Assembly: GCA_023014485.1 (NCBI GenBank)
Contig: JAJOZX010001865.1
Span: 609,001 to 673,000 of the forward strand
Reading direction: 5' to 3'
From: Bathynomus jamesi
Taxonomy: Eukaryota > Arthropoda > Malacostraca > Isopoda > Cirolanidae
Length of the DNA stretch: 64,000 bases
The position numbers were made by a program, and so were the translations under genes. Below are positions 1 through 9,672 of the stretch, in pieces. Position 1 is the stretch's first letter; each line of letters begins with the position of its first letter. The notes below the pieces were generated by a model. That model worked only from the letters and a program-made list of their open reading frames with translations. It made no database searches and was not told the origin of the DNA.

Positions 1-1146
1 ATCCTGTAATATATATGTTAACCCTCCGTCTATGGGCTTGGGTGGTTCGAGATTGACGGGGGTTCTGTTTAAGTGGCAGCAACGGATTTTCTCACTTTGG
101 AGTAGCTGTTACCGTTTACGGAATCGCAGTAGTTTCTTTTATACTACACTCCGATTTCTTCTTGTTGTGTAGTGGATCGGAGGATGCTCTGAAAATTTAC
201 TAAATTATCTGACTGTTCCCCGTTTCTTCTTGTAGCATATGGGAAATTATTTATTGTATTTTAAAACTAAGTTCTCTGGAGAAAGCAGGGCTCAAAGGAG
301 AAGACAAAGAGATCCTATGACTGAATTTTACTGCTTCTAAAATATGACGGGTAATACTTCAGCCCCCTAGGTCAGATCAGAATAATCAGAATGATAATTT
401 GAAAAATTACAAGAGTTTATATACTAATACTTTGGTAACATCATTATTATTTAATGTTGACCTGTTTTGATTTTGATTTACAATAGGTTGAATTTTTTTG
501 GTAAAATATTTGAAGATAAAGGTAAATTTGGGCTGTAACAACATACTGTGCAGCTAAACAACATATTTGAAGCTGAAGTCATATTTTTCTTTTAAACAGC
601 ATATTGACAGATCTGATGTTATCATGATTTGCCGAGTTAACTAAAAATGGAAATTGAAATATGGACCATATGATGGATTAAAATTAACTCTTCCGCTACG
701 AGGGTCATAAACCGGGTCAGTCCCCCGGTAAGGGGGTTTTCACCAAAAAATCGACCATCACCAAATGAAATGATTTTGGTCTCAAAATGTAGCTAAACTT
801 TTCTATTTTCGTAATCGCGAATATTAATTCAATTGAATCATTAGTATGGGCGTGAGGTGCGCGGGCGCGCATGTACCCGTAAGACATTTTTGTGCTGTGG
901 GACTGGTTGTGGGGGGGGGGGAGATAGTGGTTGAACCGATGGTTATAGGTGGTATTTCCAGCTGATTTCTCAATATTGTGAATGAAACGGGTCTCGGTAA
1001 TGAACGGCAGCAGTGTAAGATACCATTAGTCTTGATTTTATTGATTTATAATACGATTTTTACAAGGATATAGATTTATAAAGTATCATATATTCACAGA
1101 AATAGATTCTTACTCGGGGTAAGTCTCGTAGTCTTTCAAGTCATAT

Positions 1147-1194
<48 letters not shown>

Positions 1195-2337
1195 AAGAAT
1201 AACATCTATAAATAATGTGTAAGTAAAATAAATGCTCTGGTAACTCAAGATCTACTGGGATGAGTATGTCATGCCCCTCCACCATACAACAACACCCACC
1301 ACCACCACCACCCAGACCTCCACCACTACCTCTCTCTCATTCGCACACTTGCGAGTCATGTTCAGTTTGTATTTTTATTTTATTTTACTTTCTCTCTATT
1401 TTATTATATTTTTTATTTTCATCATTTTAGCATTCTTGTTATTATATGAAAAGAAGGAGGTCATGCGTGGGCAGGAAACCTCACATTTTGGGCAGGAAGT
1501 GACACATTCGTGATAAATGTACCCATCAGTAAACATAGTATCAATTAAAACCGACGTGCTTGGAGAGAAAAAGTGGGAAAGCATTCGTGAAACTTTAAAA
1601 AAGCAAGCAATTTTCGTGAGCGTTTATTTACGCTTCCCGTAGTTTCGTCCGTATTTGAAGGGTTAAACATGCATATGAGCCAAAATTAAATGCTTAAAAT
1701 TTAAAATTAAGTGTTAATTTAGAGTTTTGGCAAGTTATGACTTCATCTTTTACAACTAAGAGAGAATATAAAAAAAAATGAACATTGCAGAATTTAACAC
1801 GATTACATGATTAAGCTCAATCTAAAAAATGATTAGGTAATTTAAAAAAGAAATAATTCACTAATTATTTAGCAAAAATAAAATAGAAAGAAAATTTTTA
1901 AAAATGTCCAAACTTGCATTTTATATATAGTTAGAGTGCACGCGAGTTTGGACTTTATATGCAAAAGTGAATGTTAGAATTATTCATTTTTACATGTTAA
2001 TATATATTACTTAATATATTTCGTCGCTGGGTTCAAATCACAGTTTAAAATGAGATGTTATTCGAACAGTAATCTGACACTCCGAATTACAGTGTCCTTC
2101 GAATTTTGGGATCATTCTTGATGCAATGCTTTTTGTCATATCGTGATTCGATATTAACACTTATAAATAATTTCTCCCACCAGCTTCAGAGATGGGGGAC
2201 AGTTTAAAAGGTCAATATTAGGGGGGAGATAATTTAATAGGTTTTACTTATCTCATTTACATAACAGAATTTTTAAGATATGTATATAAGATACATATCT
2301 TGAAAATTCTATTATATTATATCATATTTCCGGTTTA
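1..2337. other. AT-rich stretch without a recognisable gene
   Basis: No open reading frame here resembles a protein family I know. Short ORFs at 1271-1584 are low-complexity (Thr/Pro runs and a hydrophobic T-rich stretch) and look accidental. A (TA)n run lies at about 1150-1192. Two short G-rich runs occur near 910. I see no terminal inverted repeats in this part. Confidence 0.6.
1150..1192. repeat. (TA)n microsatellite
   Basis: Uninterrupted TA dinucleotides. Such runs recur through the window, and several transposons are inserted directly in them. Confidence 0.95.
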
Positions 2338-2945
2338 TAGAGAACCATTATTTACATAGGATAAAATTTGAATGCCCGGTTAGGTCAACTGTACGCCCTT
2401 GACGATTGGTTAGGTTTAGTCGTGATAGTTTCGTTAGTTTTAACGAAAATATCACGACTAAACCTAAACAATCGTCAAAGGCGTACAGTTGACCTAACCG
2501 GGCATTCAATGAACCTAAACGGGTATTCAGTTGACCTAACCGGGTATTCAGTTATTTTTGCTACCCTTCGTGCGGGTAGCAAAAATATCCCACGTTTTAA
2601 CGAAAATATCACGACTTAACGTAACGAATCGTCAAGGGCGTACAGTTGACCTAACCGGGCATTCAATTAACCTAACCGGGCATTCAATAATTTTACCGTA
2701 GGTTTCGATATATATATGCCAAGTTAGGTTAATTGAATGCTCAGTTAGGTCAACTGAATAGCCGGTTAGGTTTATTGAATGCCCGGTTAGGTCAACTGTA
2801 CGCCCTTGACGATTGGTTAGGTTTAGTCGTGAAATTTTCGTTAAAATTAACGCAAATATCACAACTAAACCTAATCAATCGTGAAGGGCGTACAGTTGAC
2901 CTAACCGGGCATTAAAATGTTATCCTATGTAAATAATGGTTCTCT
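2338..2945. repeat. CCTAACC cassette palindrome, locus 1
   Basis: Outer arms are inverted copies of each other: the left arm (about 2338-2372) and right arm (about 2908-2945) share the sequence ATTATTTACATAGGATAA. Between them lie several inverted and direct copies of a roughly 48-bp cassette containing CCTAACCAATCGTCAAGGGC and GTACAGTTGACCTAACC, joined by the small palindrome CGTTAGTTTTAACG. A further hairpin with 13-14 bp arms (ATTTTTGCTACCC and its complement) sits near 2550-2585. The ORFs that cross this region are the cassette read in frame and are not genes. Confidence 0.85.
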
Positions 2946-3344
2946 ATTTATTATATGTTTGCAATAAATAATAAATTTGTTGTTATCGTTTTCTTATCTT
3001 ATTTTGGCTAATTTGCAGAGTTTAAACTTTGGGGTGGGGGATATAGTTGAAAAGATCAACGTTGGGGTGGTGATTGTCGAAAAGAGTATGTTGGGGAGGA
3101 AATAGTTTAAAAGCTCCAAGTGTTGTATTCCTCTACATTATGATAATTAATTTCAGCTGTTGTTCGATTCTATGTAGAGGGTTTGATCTCGTCATCTCGT
3201 CGTTTTTGTTGTATTATTTAAAAGAGAACAAGATTATTGCTATACACGAACATTTTCCGGGGCTGTTAATATATTTTTGAGTATTTATAGAGGAAGTTCT
3301 ATTAAAAATTAAATGCGTGAGTGAATGAGCGAGTCAGTTATTAT

Positions 3345-3700
3345 GTAAAAGAGAATGGATTAGGAGGGGAAGGTAAAAAGGAAAGAAGCAGAAACGCAAA
3401 TGACAGAAGTAGTTGATAGGGTGGGAGGAATGAGAGACATGGGAGGAGATGATAATCGAGGAGCAGGGGAGGGGAGGAAGAGAAGGGTCATGTATTAGTA
3501 TGAGGTGAAGGGGACGGAAAAAGGTAAACAAAAATGAGGGGAAATCGAAAGAAAATAACAAAGAAGCAGGAGGAAGGAACAGAGAGAGAGAGGAGGTGGG
3601 GATAGCGAAAGGAGAGGGGGGGGTGATAGCGAGAGGGAGAGGGGGAAGAGGAGAGTGGGGAAGAAGGAAAGACTGCGTTGCTCCACATCTCGGAGAGGGT
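3345..3700 (+). repeat. purine-rich low-complexity tract
   Basis: The plus strand is almost all A and G (runs such as GGAGGGGAAGG and AGAGAGAGAGGAGG). The opposite strand gives Ser/Pro/Phe-rich ORFs that are only composition effects. Confidence 0.8.
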
Positions 3701-3892
3701 GAAGCGGAACTATTGCAGGGGACTTTACGTGTAATTTAATTCAAATTTCTTGCATTTGAGGGCCGGCCCTAGCTACTGAGGGGCCCTGTGCAAGATGGTG
3801 GAGGGCCCCCCATTCCTTACACAACCATCCCAGGGCCCCACATATGTTTCTGATTTTCTATGAGGACATCATCTTGATAAAAGCAAAACACC

Positions 3893-3896
<4 letters not shown>

Positions 3897-3945
<49 letters not shown>

Positions 3946-4023
3946 TGGCGCAAGGGTATTTGGCGCCCGAGGCAAGCTCTTATATGGCGCCCCCTTATAT
4001 ATATATATATATATATAATATAT

Positions 4024-4064
<41 letters not shown>
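3897..4064. repeat. two (TA)n runs inside the hAT element
   Basis: TA repeats at about 3897-3943 and 3999-4064 are separated by 50 bp of GC-richer element sequence. They give the Ile/Tyr-rich ORF seen here, which is not a gene. Confidence 0.9.
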
Positions 4065-4067
<3 letters not shown>

Positions 4068-4324
4068 TTCACAAATATATAATAGGAAGGTAAATCAGTA
4101 TCAGTGTTCCTCTTTTATTATTTAAAGAATTACAAATATTCAAAATTACATAGTACAGTATAAATTTGAAATGATTTTAATGTGGAGAAAATAATAAGCA
4201 ATGGCGAAAAATAATGACAATTGTAAATATAGTTTGATAAAATGATAAATAAGAGAACAAGACGAAATAAAGGAAAATTGTAGAAGCCAACTGCAACCAT
4301 GATTAGAAAAATTAACAAAAAACA

Positions 4325-4801
4325 TCAATGTTTGTCAAACCATAAATACCAGTGCGCTGAAGTGCTATATAATCTGTACCGCCTTGATTTTCTCGAGGCA
4401 AAATCTTCAATAACACTATCATAAGACAGCTGCCTGCTAATCTCTTGATTAATAATGATGAAAGCGAGTCCACTGAGGCGGTCTTGTGCCATTGTGGATC
4501 TGAGATAGGTCTTTATGAGCTTTAGTTTTGTAAAGCTTCTTTCTGCTGATGCCACTGTCACTGGGAGAGTGCAAGCAATCCGAAGTGCTATCCAAAGATT
4601 GGGATAGATTTCTTTCAACTGCTTTTGATGAAGGTTACTTAGGAGTCCAAGTGCTGTCATGTTGTCTTTCAGCTCTTTCAGCAAATTTGGAAGGTTCTCA
4701 ATTTCAGTGGCCACATCTCTCCCATCAATATCAGTTTCCTCTCCACAGCTTAATGTTTTCCCAAGTTCTTCACACTCCTCTGTCACTGCCTCATTGATCA
4801 T
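4325..4801 (-). pseudogene. hAT transposase, C-terminal dimerisation part
   Basis: The 158-residue reading frame ends with the hAT C-terminal dimerisation region: Leu-Pro-Val-Thr-Val-Ala-Ser-Ala-Glu-Arg-Ser-Phe, then KLIKTYLRSTM, then RLSGLAFIIIN. This matches the zinc-finger MYM-type/hAT-C group of animal proteins. Full transposases of this group are several hundred residues long, and no DDE-type catalytic core or BED finger is present upstream, so only the last quarter is left. It lies inside the TIR-bounded element on 3759-5453, so its origin is a transposon and not a host gene. Confidence 0.85.
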
Positions 4802-5472
4802 ATTTGGAAATAATTTTTGAAATAATTACATCCAAAAATATGAAAGCATCTCCGACACAAAGTACTTTCTACTTTGACATGCATAGATTTATGCAATTAT
4901 AGCATTTGATTAATAAAGCTACTTAGGAAAATATATCAAAATTAAAGCACTATACTCAAACCTGAGAGAGAAACATACCTTTCCATAAAACAGTTGCTTG
5001 GCAACTGGCTGGTGGCTACAGATCACGGTTTTAAATTTTCGGAGGACGTCTCTATGGCAATACTACATGAGGCGCCGCTGAGGTGACGGATGGTCAGATT
5101 TATTTGTTATATATCTCGATATTATGATCAATAAATTGATGATGTAATAGAGAGTTGATATATTGGATATAATTGATATATGCCGTATAATAACAAAAAA
5201 ATATACCGTCACAAAAAATAGATTGATATCCGAACAGAAACATTGATAATAATATCGTATACGCCGCGCACGCGCTACATTACGTACATAAAGAGACGAA
5301 AAAAATTAAACGAAAAGAATTTTAACTGACAGTTCTGAACACATAATGACAAAAAGTAGCCTACAAATATAAACATAATAATTTTGGAGGGGCCCTCTAT
5401 TTGATGGGGGCCCTGTGCAGCCGCACAGGCCGCACATAGCAGGGGCCGGCCCTGCATTTGATACATCATTTC

Positions 5473-6265
5473 CAGTGGTGGGCACCGTTAACCAAAAAGT
5501 TAACTTCGATAACGATAATCCGTTAACCCCAATTTTTAACTCCGATAACGATAATCCGATAATCTTATTACAAAGTTAACGGAAGTTAACGATAATCCGT
5601 TAACGATAACTATTTCTTTACTAACATTTAAAAAAATCAAGGAAAAAAGCTTTAAAACCCATAGAAAATGTTTATTTATGCAAAATCCAACAATAAATAG
5701 GTATTTAACTGTATTTTTATTAAGTTTTGCAACTTTTTTGCTTAATAACTTTTTATTTTATTTTTAATAAAAAATGTACTGATTACATGTTTTGAAACCC
5801 TTGTAACCACTAACCATTAACTAAATTTTAATTTACCAGGGAATTATTATGGCGGGAACTGAAAGGTAAAATTAAATTTTAGGCACATTTATTAGACTAT
5901 GACACAATGTGCTGGTTGCCCTTCAGAAAGACCAACTTCTCAAAGTTAGGCCCAACTGCCAGTCTTGACCTCTTGGGCCTCAGAATGTCCTTGCCGAGAG
6001 AGAAGAGCCGTTCCACTGCGGCAGAGGACGGAATTGGCAGACTGAAGTTATGGCGGTTTGAATTCATTCGCGGAGCGGTGATCTTCCGTGAATGACTCCT
6101 CGCAGTTAACGTGTTAACGGACTTTAACAGACTAAATATCGAGTTATCGGAAGTTAACTGGTCCGATAACGATAAATGGAAATTAACTTCCGTTAATAGT
6201 CCGTTAAAAAAAGTTAACTTCGTTAATTAACTGTTATCGGATTAACGCTTTAGTGCCCAACACCG
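5473..6265 (-). mobile_element. second hAT element, 793 bp, 8-bp target duplication
   Basis: The ends are CAGTGGTGGGCACC (left) and, inverted, CGGTGTTGGGCAC (right). The octamer ATCATTTC flanks both sides (5465-5472 and 6266-6273). Subterminal sequence is filled with inverted GTTAACTTCGATAACG-type motifs. The element begins only 11 bp after the target duplication of the preceding hAT element, so the two sit almost back to back. It keeps just a transposase tail on the minus strand. Confidence 0.85.
5902..6040 (-). pseudogene. hAT transposase C-terminal fragment
   Basis: Read on the minus strand, this 46-codon stretch contains Pro-Ser-Ser-Ala-Ala-Val-Glu-Arg-Leu-Phe-Ser, the signature of the hAT dimerisation domain, followed by ILRPKRSRL and NFEKLVFLKGN. 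It is a remnant with no start codon and no catalytic domain. Confidence 0.8.
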
Positions 6266-6622
6266 ATCATTTCATGCGCAATCAGTTGAATACTTATTTT
6301 ATGTTTTATCGTCATACATCACTCCTTTAACACCAATTTCTCTATTATTTACTTATCTACCTATTGTCTGTCTTTTACCTGTTTCTTAGATAAATTACAC
6401 TGGTATGCATCAATTTTGCTGTCAAGGGTTTTGTACGTGATTCTTATAGAGTTTTTCCTGCTGATTTCGAATCTGCAATCCGTTTTTCTCATCAGCTCAG
6501 GTTATCCGGCTATGGCCTCATAAGTAAAATAGAATTTTTCGTGATTTTGTCAAAGCGGAATTGGAACAGTAACATCTATCATCACTTGTTTCACTTGTAT
6601 AATATCTTTTTTTACTTTTCAG

Positions 6623-8902
6623 GCATATAGATAAAATATTTCATAATGATAGAGCGTGTAAAAATGATCCCAATAGATTCTGCTACATATGTGGACGTTA
6701 CCATGCCAAATAACCAGTCCCCAAATCACTAAATTTGTGAAGACAATGTATAGAGCATACTTTGGAATTAAGCTAGGGGACCAGGACAAAAATTTCGCCC
6801 CTCATATGTGCTGCAAGACGTGCATTGAAAATTTGAGAAGATGGAGAGCAAAGGCAGGGCGAAATTTGCCTTTTGGAATTCCCATGATTTGGACAGAAGG
6901 AAAGGATCACGTGACAGATTGCTATTTCTGCAAGACAAACCTCCAAGGTGGCTTATAAATTTATTTTCTTAATATTTTGAAATCCTCGTATGAAACGACA
7001 TAATATTCACCATAATGTAATATTCACCATATATAGCATAATATTCACCATAATGGTAATCATACATTTACATATACATATTGTTATAGAAAATACATTT
7101 ACACATACATATTGTTATACAAGTTACATTTACATATACAATGATTGTATATTTTCTTTCTTTTTCATTCATATTGTCCCTGAAGGGACAATATGAATGA
7201 AAAAGAAAGAAAATATACAGACTCCATCGACCTATTTCATATCTTACAGACCGCAGCCTTCCCTCACGAGCCGCCACTGTCTGAATGCTTCTTCTATTTC
7301 ATATGCAAGTTTTATATCCATGTTTCTGTGTTTTATTTTCAGGAGTTAACAAGAAGAATAAACACATTGTTGTATACCCTGACATTCCTTCTGCTATGAG
7401 ACCTGTACCCCATGGTCCTGGAATTCCAATACCCGACCCACCTCAAACCCTGGACTTCGATGATTCTGATGATGAATCAATGACCAATGCCAATGACCAG
7501 TCCCAGTCGTATATACACCTCAAAATACCGCTTCAAATGAGCCGAGGCCTCTCAACCAGGCCAAACTTAATGATCTTACCAGGGATTTAGGACTTTCCAA
7601 ATTAGCTGCCGAGATCTTGGGCTCACGACTTCGAGAGGACAACTTGCTGGCTCCGGGAACAACATTCTCCTGGTATAGGAAACGAGAGGAAGAATTCCGC
7701 AAGTTTTTTGCAGTGCACGAAAATACCTCTTCCTTAGTGTACTGCTGCAATGTTGAGGGGCTAATCGAATCCTTGGGCCTGCCATATAACGCATCAGAAT
7801 GGAGGCTATTTATAGACTCGTCTAAACGAAGTTTGAAAGCAGTACTTCTCAACATTGGGAATAGGGTTGCATCAGTCCCTGTAGCACATTCCGTACAACT
7901 TACTGAGAGCTACGATAACATGAAAATTTTACTGGATGCTCTCGTATACGACCAACATAACTGGAGGATCTGTGGAGATTTGAAGGTAATACTAATATCA
8001 TAAGTAAACTATTGCTATTGACTATGTTGTTTTTCCAAAGGTTATTTGAGAGCGTATAAGAACATAACTTCCCCACAGAAGTGATACAGTCCAATGCATA
8101 GATTTTTTTATCTGATAGAACAAATTCTCTAAATTCTTTAAATATTTTCATTTTTTTTCAGATTGTGGCATTTGTATTGGGAATGCAAGGGGGATACACG
8201 AAATACCCATGTTTCCTCTGCAAATGGGATAGCCGAACGGATGAGAAGCACTATGCACAGCGTGAATGGGCATCCAGAGAGAATTTTGAACCTGGGTCGC
8301 ATAATGTCGTTTCAGTGCCCCTTGTACCACCAACAAAAATTTTGCTCCCACCACTTCATATTAAGCTGGGCTTGATGAAAAATTTCATCAAATCAATGAA
8401 TAAGGAGGGTTCAGCATTCCGATATCTCGAGAGTAAATTTCCTCATATATCTGATGCTAAACTAAATGCTGGGGTTTTTGATGGTCCTCAAATTCGAACT
8501 TTGATCAAGGATACTCAGTTCGAAAACGCAATGACTCCAACTGAGAAGAATGCCTGGCAGGCATTCAAATCAGTTGTCACTGATTTTCTTGGCAAGCGTA
8601 GAAGTCCAGAATACGAGTCCGTTGTCGAAAACTTGATGGAAGCTTTCAAAGCTCATGGGTCGCGCATGTCCATAAAAATGCACTTTTTGTGGTCCCACTT
8701 GGACTATTTTCCTGAAAATTGCGGGGATTATAGTGAGGAACAGGGTGAACGATTTCACCAAGATATCAAAATAATGGAAGAGAGGTACCAGGGAAACTGG
8801 GATATCAATATGCTGGCGGACTATTGCTGGTGTTTGAAGCGAGACGTGCCCGAAGAAAAACACAGACGGAAAGCCAAAAAAACTTCATTCCTTCCTCAAT
8901 AA
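6623..8902 (+). pseudogene. X-family protein, three exons, two frameshifts
   Basis: Exons are about 6623-6946, 7343-7985 and 8162-8902, joined by GT-AG introns (donors CAAG|GTGGCT and GAAG|GTAATA; acceptors TTTTATTTTCAG and TTTTTTTTCAG). An acceptor at 6621-6622 suggests a further upstream exon. The N-terminal part has a FCYICG motif, GDQD and a CCKTC motif about 50 residues later, then DCYFC: paired Cys clusters like a ZAD-type zinc-binding fold. The middle has FIDSSKRSLKAVLLN and ICGDLK, then GGYTKYPCFLCKWDSR; the end has HLDYFPEN and EQGERFHQDI. I know this as a widespread uncharacterised arthropod family. Frameshifts near 6709 and 7510-7550 break it. The spaced Asp, Asp and Glu could be an RNase H-like transposase core, which is inference. 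Confidence 0.75.
7146..7219. repeat. perfect 35-bp hairpin in the first X1 intron
   Basis: Positions 7146-7180 and 7185-7219 are exact inverted copies with a 4-nt loop (TGAA). The arms end at the loop as GTCCC and GGGAC. It lies inside the intron of the X1 gene, and no target duplication was recognised. Confidence 0.95.
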
Positions 8903-9185
8903 ACTTTTTTCCATATTCATTGTATGAATAAAAGTATTTATTCACACAATGTTTTCATTTTTCACGAGTGTTCTTATAATATTACTCGTATCTACAGTGT
9001 TTAAGCTAAAAAAATCAATAAATTTGGGGATAAAATTGGACTTATAATAAATGGCCAATAGAGAAAAAACCTGACCTGATTGAGGAAAACCAATGTCATT
9101 TTCGAATTCAGCATGGTCGAATTATATAATATGAGTTGACAAAACCCTCACAGCAGACAAAACAATTTCATATGCATACCAGTGT

Positions 9186-9672
9186 TATGTATATTTCGGT
9201 ATTTGATATTCAATAATATTTTATTTAATTTTTGCAAAGCATTCAGGTTACAGTAAACAATTTTGTAGCCTTCAGTATTCCAATTTTTTGCTTATGCAAA
9301 TCCCGTGAAATATACTAAAATTTTCTGGTAGTATATCGTTTATTAATATATATTAACTGCACTTCCAACTTAATCTTTTAAAACTAAATAAAAGTAGCTC
9401 TAAATCCAACATAATCTCCCTTCAAGTTTGTTTTGAATTAATTTGATACGCAATCGTCCATATATAAGTATATATAACCCAAGGTCCGTATCGAACGTGC
9501 CTTCATTCCCCCAGAAAATCGAACTTTAAAATAATCCAATTTCAAAGGCTTTATTTTTGCCTTATAGTAGGCATTTCCTCTCTTAACTTTTATTTCTGTC
9601 TTTACTTACTGCAAATTCATTCCTACATGTAATGTAACTTATATATACTGTATATATATATATATATATATA
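9186..9672. other. AT-rich spacer between X1 and X2
   Basis: No gene seen. It ends in a (TA)n run at about 9653-9672 in which element X2 is inserted. Confidence 0.6.

Larger units (their letters stand above)
3759..5453 (-). mobile_element. hAT element, about 1.7 kb, 8-9 bp target duplication
   Basis: The left end starts with GGGCCGGCCCTAG and the right end is its imperfect inverse, CAGGGGCCGGCCCT. The flanks carry the same TGCATTTGA on both sides (3751-3759 and 5453-5461), which gives the 8-bp target duplication expected of hAT elements. Subterminal GGGGCCCTGTGCA blocks are also inverted. The interior holds only the C-terminal part of a transposase on the minus strand plus two (TA)n expansions, so this is an internally deleted, non-autonomous copy. 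Confidence 0.85.
6397..9185 (+). mobile_element. element X1: TIR-bounded element with intron-containing gene
   Basis: The left end ACACTGGTATGCAT (6397-6410) is repeated inverted at 9172-9185. Weaker inverted similarity continues inward for about 100 bp: the blocks GCTGTCAAGGGTTTTGT and GCTGTGAGGGTTTTGT are then followed by TGCTGATTTCGAA and TGCTGAATTCGAA. The 2.8-kb interior carries one spliced gene. I could not find a clean target duplication: the flanks look like GATAAATT on the left and TATGTATA on the right. The superfamily is therefore open; the gene content relates it to element X2. Confidence 0.7.

Noticed and set aside
2368..2915. 60-83 aa ORFs with LNLTNRQGRTVDLTG-type repeats
   Set aside because: They are the CCTAACC cassette translated; the same peptide appears on both strands and at unrelated loci with stops.
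2338..2945. Telomeric repeat array
   Set aside because: CCTAA occurs at most two units in a row and always within the same longer cassette, so this is not a telomere or a simple interstitial telomeric array.
3334..3688. Ser/Pro/Phe-rich minus-strand ORFs
   Set aside because: Complement of a purine-rich tract; composition alone explains the open frames.
3844..4125. 93-aa ORF rich in Ile and Tyr; similar ORFs at 30111, 37515 and 57640
   Set aside because: They are (TA)n microsatellites read in frame, with no protein-like composition.
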